Below are positions 60,501-64,000 of a DNA stretch of 64,000 nucleotides, in pieces (positions within the stretch are counted from its first letter, which is position 1; every line of letters starts with the position of its first letter). Below the pieces are notes generated by a model. The model was not told the DNA's origin. It did no database searches and was given only the letters and a program-made list of their open reading frames with translations. Origin of the DNA: Paenibacillus phytohabitans (GTDB lineage Bacteria > Bacillota > Bacilli > Paenibacillales > Paenibacillaceae); the NCBI RefSeq assembly GCF_013141775.1, contig NZ_WHOB01000086.1:124001-188000 (forward strand), given 5' to 3'. A program made the translations under genes and the position numbers.

Positions 60501-60560
60501 TCACAGGCCACGCGGGCGGAAGCTGCGGTACTTGTGGCAAGAGTGATGGGATTGATTTAG
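54537..60560 (+). CDS. Giant S-layer-anchored, alginate-lyase-like multidomain protein
   Basis: A 2007-residue exported surface protein. After the signal peptide (1-38) comes an alginate-lyase-like toroid (about 45-440, with NYFMNQHLYPLLGAMSGYIF and EMGRDQAHGAGDLT). Next are a carbohydrate-binding-like beta domain (470-590), an Ig-like putative domain (595-678), helical FIVAR-like linkers (681-760, 1345-1408) and three discoidin F5/8 type C-like modules (about 765-888, 1001-1136, 1205-1341), each ending in an LxIYG or LEFY strand. A bacterial Ig group 4-like domain (1410-1481), a fibronectin III domain (1491-1580), a Pro-rich linker, a beta-rich domain (1618-1820) and three SLH domains (1824-2007) complete it. 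The ATG at 54537 follows AAAGGAGG; a TTG two codons earlier is unlikely. It should be held to cell-wall polymer and degrade polysaccharide at the surface. Confidence 0.9.
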   Translation: MSIRKSLLSKAFVIMISSILVAVTLIGDIALPAAKAEASIPEPSDLVVIHETVRGGFTHPGVGVTKSVLENMREQVIAGQEPWVSYYAAMTKSSYASRTVTSNLASAADPAKPKSVAVNSKGAFVTDGLSAYTQALMYYITGDEVYRANAMAIIRIWEQMDPAQYTYFTDSHIHMGIPLNRMVTAAEILRYTVARNGALSWTEADTAKFTSNLIVPMTETFLHGNNYFMNQHLYPLLGAMSGYIFTDNMDRYKEGVEWFTVNKTAVDQGQNGAIRQLFRLVTEDAVTGEQLETPRIQHVEMGRDQAHGAGDLTNVEILGRLLDAQGTKVDPADGTLSTAVNAVTAYAFLGNRILKAADYFAQYMLGYETPWTPVVARYDAEGNPVIYKVLSGAYRGRIGGNVYGQYYYYKYSMGLDIEKEAPYYAEMFNKRTPYYWESPDGGADYWLFIPKEAASEGASTLPEVSPSADWTEIEQRATSLDSNAVTRQEGDISYVQVKAAEAGSRVSVVASSTSLKTVALRIRTNGTARLEVNGWTESELVLPDTKGQWKYITLTMDQYHGLGDLIYFKVTGPGTLVDIDHLLLAPAAGLTPPVFTSGPADVNAYAYTGSEAVLQVDLSAQDAAAGDTVTYQLDPKPEGAVFNESTGEFSWMPEQPGVYSLILSADDGSAVTAKAVTVTVGRNRQEAATAAAGRYNPETSYISTTLAEYMAMIDDVTNALPSATDEEMYRKLAGLNLAAQGLKELTPLMKDGSMRYFDTVASSTFGTEIGNLIDNAPDSFAGYYLADSLSYILDFGENFKVSATAFALQVRTGFPERIGGAAVYGSNDKESWTRLTPGVTTVSDAMQNLEVGEAQQEGQFRFLKLQMIEPSSTMFELSELRIYGLRHETHNKLKSVTLSSPQSTQSRVETGSRVDLSFQSAEPIEGVEVTLQGRQASVHTTDRINWTASVIMDSAMPAGKIKFSINYTTAGGLPAAPALFTTDHSVLYYVNKSKYVDVTKLARVTASSAQYGSNGLPADKVGYLLFDGNTATYGDLASGNGAYYTLDFGPDASIRLSGVILLPRTGYASRMNGLIIQGSNDELNWSNLTPAVSGAADQSWTYINEEQMKDSKPYRYLRIVNPASWSGNVAEVEIYGEYSIPAAALEAKVKGPEGYTRLSYYQYKHEADRIVEAAGDQGADMLALLNELFQAERLLVTVTELPAERIAVTESMVKASHISWDGKLSEAANGWKAFDGDKATYTDTKANPGWIVADLGAGNDKALSSFKFYPRSTQAHLGRVNGAILQGSADGEHYTDLYTISGITTAEWHTAAISGDTAYRYLRYYSQNGNANVAELEFYQKTADRTLLEYLREQAEGVQRVLYTEESLIALDTAKAAALDLAADAVQSAIDAAATGLLTAMEQLVVQPVIVSLNKVEVTTAVGTAPELPSVVEAVYSDKTVRSLSVLWQDIDPVQYSSVGSFTVTGAVYGTDVPAVANVAVMDEDSPTPPVLPAAPTGLTASSITANALKLGWNAPADSVRLAGYEVLLNGEVHGTVTGDTYEYGFTRLLPDTSYTFRVTALDEAGNKASSNDYTVRTLKEDQSPPTPPPASPPSTPLPASPVDGGNTGGTAIPAPVQTVISVHGSRIQAVPALHQGAALITLSEASLEEALKQAIQNKEDTLHIQVQPSGELSFITLELPASAWLKSQREGIRFLSVETGFASLLIPLDASGNLKETDKLAVSVGQADRSGWQASLSGLLKNKPVYELGLSVNGQSVNIFANGSVVKVMIPYSPQADESVYGLVAASLSDDGGLEVIKNSKYDRTSGRLVFGARHFSKYAVLSVPSSYKDMDAYSWAKDGVTALSARKIVQGTGNNSYAPWRAVSRAEFLKMMMEAFELVQAGQSSSFQDVRSGQWYADAVASAEALGIVMGYGDGTFGAGRSITREEMAVITVRVLKAAGEELPKKYEAVNFSDTPLISAFALDAVNLMAEGGFIEGRSSGDFAPKSQATRAEAAVLVARVMGLI

Positions 60561-60582
60561 GCTGAAAATCACGTTCGAAGAG

Positions 60583-60626
60583 AGGCTGCTTCATGTCATC
60601 TGGAATGACATGAAGCAGCCTTTTTT
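60583..60626 (+). terminator. Terminator after the giant SLH gene
   Basis: AGGCTGCTTCATGTCAT and ATGACATGAAGCAGCCT are perfect seventeen-base arms around a five-base loop, followed by TTTTT. Confidence 0.92.
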
Positions 60627-60731
60627 ACTGGTTGGTATTATGTATACCAAAACCGCCTGTTGAGGAACAAATTCCCATTCTTCTGTGTCTAACCTTACAG
60701 GACTAGCCAAACGCACTGGAGGGGAATAGAT

Positions 60732-62876
60732 ATGAGAGCAGCACCAATGAACTGGTTGACCAGGAAGACTGCACTTATTGCATTATGTATGTTGCTATTA
60801 TTGATGGATGGAAGGGTAATAATGGCGGAACCGTCTGCAGGGCCAAAGGCGACGGTGCATTTCACAGCGGAAATGCAGCAGCTGCTTGACGGGGCAGAGC
60901 GTGTTCTGCTGGCTGAACAGCTGTTTCCGGAAGAAGCTGCCGTAGGCTTCTTCAAGAACGGGCGCAGTCTGCCTAACGGATATTTGGAGAGGACCGCAGA
61001 CCGGATTCTGGAGCAGCGGGGCAAGTTCGCCAAGGCGTCCGATCTGGTTCAGACTGCGCTGGCTTATAGTGCTGCGGGCGGGAATATCAACAACACCGCC
61101 GGCATTGATTTGTATCCGCTGCTCATGAACCATGCCGGTCTTGATTCAGAAGGGGCAGCCGTCGTAGCTGCCGCTTATATTACTGCGAATAACTCCACCT
61201 TCAATACTTATGAGCGGACGAACCGTTATCCCGATATGCTCCTCTATCAGCTGCTCGGCATGCAGCTGGCGGACGGCAGCTGGTCCATGGCTGGACGGAG
61301 TAATGGAGATCCAGTGTCAACAGCCCGGGTGCTCACGGCGCTGGCTTCGGTAGCCGGAACGGAACTAACGGAGCAGCCTGTAGAGAAGGCTGTGCAGTGG
61401 CTGAGGGACAAGCAGCAGCCGGACGGCGGGCTGGACGGCAAGACTGAGACCACGGCGCAAGTGATTATTGCTCTATCCTCCCTGGGAATGGATGCGGCAG
61501 ACTTTGCGCAAGAAGGCGGGTCATCGCTGCTGGACCATCTGCTGTCTGCGCAGCTCCCGGGCGGCGGCTTTGCGCAAATGGCAGGCGGCTCAAGTGACCG
61601 TTCAGCTACGGTGAACGGTTATCTTGCTCTGACCTCATACAAGCTTTGGGCGGAACAGGCAGGACTTCTGTACAGCGGACTGCATCATACCGGACCTGAG
61701 CGGGCAGTGATCCAGGTGGAAGGCCCCGGCGGCACGCTAGCCGGCGGTCGTATAACGGGCGGTGATGCAGTGAAGACGGCCGCCGCTTTTTTACAGTCGA
61801 AGGGTCTTGCTTATAAGCTGAATGCAGATGCCGCCAAGCCGGCCTTCACTGCTATTGAAGGAATTCAGAACGGACGGTACAAGGGACGCGGAGAATGGAA
61901 AATTGCCGTTTACAGCGGGGGAAGCGCCTGGCTGTTTCCTGAGAACATTTCATCCAGGCTTACCGTTGGTGACGGCGACCAATTGCTGGTGTACTATGCC
62001 GATGACACGGAGCTGTTAGACCGGATAACGGTGGAATGGAAGGACCAGTATGGCCAGCAGAGCGGAAGTTATGCTACTGCCAATACACCGTTTTCGCTGC
62101 GGATCACCAGATCGAACAGCCAGCTAGGCGGCCTTCCGGCCTTTGGGGTGACGGTGACTCTTCAGGGGACCAGCGTAGTCGCTGACAGCACCGGAAAGGT
62201 GTCCTTTGCAGGAATGAAGCCTGGCGTTTATCCGGTGCAGATTACCAAATACCGGAAAGATGGCGCTCCCGCGTTAGCCAAGCGTACGTTTGCGCTGCAT
62301 ATTGCTTCCCCTGAGCTAGCCAGATTTACCGATGCCGGTAAAGTTGCCGCCTGGGCAAGGGGGGATATCGCTATGGCGCTGAGCAGCGGGTATATTCAGG
62401 GCGTGAGTGCCGGCGGGAATGTGCTTGCACCGAAGCAAAAGCTGACCCGGGCCGAATTTCTGACCCTGCTGCTGCGGCTGCTGCATGAGTTCCCGGATTC
62501 CAAGCCTGCCTCCGGATTTACCGATGTACCGGCAGGCAAATGGTATAGCGGTATGGTTGCCAAGGCTGAGGAGCTCGGCATCCTTAGCTCCTCTTCGGGC
62601 AAGTTTGAGCCGGACCGCGGCATTACGCGGGAAGAAGCAGCGGTCATGGTTGTCCAAGCTGCACAGCTTACCACGTACGGCAGTCCTGAACGTATGGGAT
62701 TAGCTGATGTTGCAGGCCTGGCGCCGGCCAGCCGCCAGGCGATTCAAGCCGTCAACGAATACGGAGTTATGACCGGCAGCGGCGGCCGCTTCGAGCCGAA
62801 GCAGGTTCTGGTGCGTGAGCAGGCAGCGGCCATTCTGGTCAGGCTGCAGAAAATCATTCCGGCAGCGTCACTATGA
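60732..62876 (+). CDS. SLH-anchored protein with cyclase-like toroid and DUF4430-like domain
   Basis: A 714-residue exported protein. A signal peptide is at about 1-32. A helical toroid of the prenyltransferase/squalene-cyclase repeat type spans about 45-320 (QLADGSWSMAGRSNG, QQPDGGLDGKTETTAQVII, QLPGGGFAQMAGG). A DUF4430-like beta domain follows (about 335-435: VKTAAAFLQSKGLAYKLN, GSAWLFPENISSRLTVGDGD), then a carboxypeptidase-regulatory-like beta domain (455-520) and three SLH domains (530-710). The toroid lacks the DxDD acid of real cyclases. This order, toroid then DUF4430, is that of vertebrate cobalamin carriers, so ligand capture is a plausible role. GGAGGGG precedes the ATG. Confidence 0.8.
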   Translation: MRAAPMNWLTRKTALIALCMLLLLMDGRVIMAEPSAGPKATVHFTAEMQQLLDGAERVLLAEQLFPEEAAVGFFKNGRSLPNGYLERTADRILEQRGKFAKASDLVQTALAYSAAGGNINNTAGIDLYPLLMNHAGLDSEGAAVVAAAYITANNSTFNTYERTNRYPDMLLYQLLGMQLADGSWSMAGRSNGDPVSTARVLTALASVAGTELTEQPVEKAVQWLRDKQQPDGGLDGKTETTAQVIIALSSLGMDAADFAQEGGSSLLDHLLSAQLPGGGFAQMAGGSSDRSATVNGYLALTSYKLWAEQAGLLYSGLHHTGPERAVIQVEGPGGTLAGGRITGGDAVKTAAAFLQSKGLAYKLNADAAKPAFTAIEGIQNGRYKGRGEWKIAVYSGGSAWLFPENISSRLTVGDGDQLLVYYADDTELLDRITVEWKDQYGQQSGSYATANTPFSLRITRSNSQLGGLPAFGVTVTLQGTSVVADSTGKVSFAGMKPGVYPVQITKYRKDGAPALAKRTFALHIASPELARFTDAGKVAAWARGDIAMALSSGYIQGVSAGGNVLAPKQKLTRAEFLTLLLRLLHEFPDSKPASGFTDVPAGKWYSGMVAKAEELGILSSSSGKFEPDRGITREEAAVMVVQAAQLTTYGSPERMGLADVAGLAPASRQAIQAVNEYGVMTGSGGRFEPKQVLVREQAAAILVRLQKIIPAASL

Positions 62877-62886
62877 ACCTTCAATC

Positions 62887-63837
62887 CTAGGAGGAAACAG
62901 ATTTCCGCCTGAAAATATAAACAGCATTAGCAGGCGATGGGGGTAACAGGAGGGAGGACAATCGCTCGCTGAGCTCCATTGTGAACTTATCCGCGCTGTA
63001 ATAAGCGTCGAAATCTCCAGTCACCGCAGGGTCTTTTGTACCAAGAACGATATATAAGTCAACCGAGTCGGTTTTAAATACATGTTTTTCATACGGGTTT
63101 TTAGGTACCGGCCAAGAGCAGAGTACTACTTCCGGGCTGTATTTATGAAGGGCAGCTTTGGCATCTGCCTGTTCCACGAAGCCGGGGTAATCGATATAGT
63201 GCTTCCAGCTATAGTCGTCTGTTGCTGTGCAGTTGATGTTTTTTTCGTTCAAAAACTTGGTTAACGTACCGTCGCCTGCAGCTATTTCAAGACATTTTTT
63301 AGTGCCTATCAAGCTTGAGAGTTCGCTAATTAAAGGTTTTGAGTAGAAACAATAGATGCCTTTTTTATTGACGAGAGGCATTAATATCTTTTTATTCAGG
63401 AGAATCCGCCAACAGAACCTGAACAGGCCCAGAGAAACCGGCTTTCGTTCAAGCCCCTTTTTGAATAAAAGCTTTTGTAGGATCATGCCGTCCCAGAGGT
63501 TGAACTTTACATTTCCGGCAGGCGTTTTTGAAGAAGCGCTTATATTTAGCTGCTCCAGCAGATGAAGGGCAAATCTCGCCTTGATTACATTAGGCAGAAA
63601 GGCATTAACTGTTTTTTCATTAAAGCCGCTTTTGGAAATTTTATGATTGGCCATCTTTGCACTCGCCGTATATTTATCAATAATGGCATGTATTAGATTA
63701 GAATCCTTAGTGCTTTTCAGTATACTTAGTTCTTGCAGGACCTCCGCCTGATACTCCGGATACTGTTGTAATAATGTTTCTACGCTAATTTCATTGGCTA
63801 ATATTTTACGGGCGGTATCATTCGTGAAATTTCTCAT
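62887..63837 (-). CDS. SAM-dependent methyltransferase-like protein
   Basis: A 316-residue protein. Residues 1-160 are helical and not recognised (ETLLQQYPEYQAEVLQEL, ARFALHLLEQLNIS). The C-terminal part has a class I methyltransferase-like SAM motif, KKCLEIAAGDGTLTKFL near 185-201, with a following TATDDYSW acidic strand and PEVVLCSWPVP in the motif IV position. The start at 63837 is supported by GGAG seven bases upstream; the ATG four codons earlier has no ribosome site. It is convergent with the SLH gene, 10 bases between stops. Substrate unknown. Confidence 0.7.
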   Translation of the reverse strand: MRNFTNDTARKILANEISVETLLQQYPEYQAEVLQELSILKSTKDSNLIHAIIDKYTASAKMANHKISKSGFNEKTVNAFLPNVIKARFALHLLEQLNISASSKTPAGNVKFNLWDGMILQKLLFKKGLERKPVSLGLFRFCWRILLNKKILMPLVNKKGIYCFYSKPLISELSSLIGTKKCLEIAAGDGTLTKFLNEKNINCTATDDYSWKHYIDYPGFVEQADAKAALHKYSPEVVLCSWPVPKNPYEKHVFKTDSVDLYIVLGTKDPAVTGDFDAYYSADKFTMELSERLSSLLLPPSPANAVYIFRRKSVSS

Positions 63838-64000
63838 CTCATTCTCCATTACAAGTGAATTTCATATTGTTCTTCCTATTCGTATAATGTATCATGCCAT
63901 TCTGGGGAATGGAATTGATAAGTAATGCAAAACCATGAGAGAAAAGAACTATATTAACTTCTGACAAAAGTGTAAGCTTAACAGGCTAACCGACTTATAC

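Noticed and set aside
1-64000. tRNA, rRNA, riboswitch and CRISPR candidates
   Set aside because: No cloverleaf with a TTCRANY arm, rRNA-like stretch or conserved riboswitch core was noticed by eye on either strand. A covariance-model scan would be needed to exclude them fully.

Overview
The window looks like the chromosome of a Gram-positive, plant- or soil-associated member of the Paenibacillaceae, most likely a Paenibacillus. This is an inference from gene content: proteins with C-terminal SLH (S-layer homology) anchors, lipoprotein-dependent sugar ABC transporters of the LplA/LplB/LplC type sitting beside AraC-type regulators (one a membrane-bound YesN-like form), many carbohydrate-active enzymes, strong AGGAGG-type ribosome sites and U-tract terminators. 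No rRNA, tRNA, CRISPR array, transposase or integrase was seen.

Positions 1-11,900 (rather AT-rich): the 3' end of one GH3 beta-glucosidase, a LysR regulator, a second full-length GH3 paralogue, then a GtrA-like membrane protein, a family 2 glycosyltransferase and UDP-galactopyranose mutase. A methyl-accepting chemotaxis protein follows, then an esterase and a TetR-type regulator facing each other across a palindrome-rich promoter region.

Positions 11,900-20,800 are an accessory region. They hold a small protein made of eleven perfect or near-perfect YNGPGGGx octapeptides; a strongly AT-rich island with a Gabija-type anti-phage pair (OLD-like ATPase/TOPRIM nuclease plus UvrD-like helicase) preceded by an unrecognised membrane protein; a fragmentary CpaE/ParA-like module with an intrinsic terminator inside its coding sequence; the tail of a broken SLH protein; and a CPBP intramembrane protease gene preceded by a possible 26-residue peptide.

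Positions 20,800-28,000 carry a cupin, secreted and lipoprotein genes of unknown role, a penicillin-binding-like serine hydrolase and an AgrC/AgrA-like two-component pair without a visible peptide gene.

Positions 28,000-43,000 (richer in G+C) form a catabolic block: iron-dependent alcohol dehydrogenase, PrpR-like regulator, DUF1537 acid-sugar kinase, PdxA2-like dehydrogenase, DapA-superfamily aldolase/dehydratase, a sugar ABC importer, a BNR/sialidase-like enzyme, an AraC regulator, a PfkB kinase and a GH13 sucrose phosphorylase. The two main transcription units appear to share an ATTGCAAC element placed inside the spacer of each predicted promoter.

Positions 43,000-64,000 are a polysaccharide-use region: a YesN-like regulator, a second ABC importer, a GH28-like beta-helix hydrolase, a pair of large inverted repeats, a secreted alginate-lyase-like enzyme with ricin and AbfB modules, a divergently transcribed ~2000-residue surface protein with the same lyase-like fold and three SLH domains, an SLH-anchored protein shaped like a cobalamin carrier, and a methyltransferase-like protein. 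Function assignments rest on motifs read by eye; substrates are mostly inferred.
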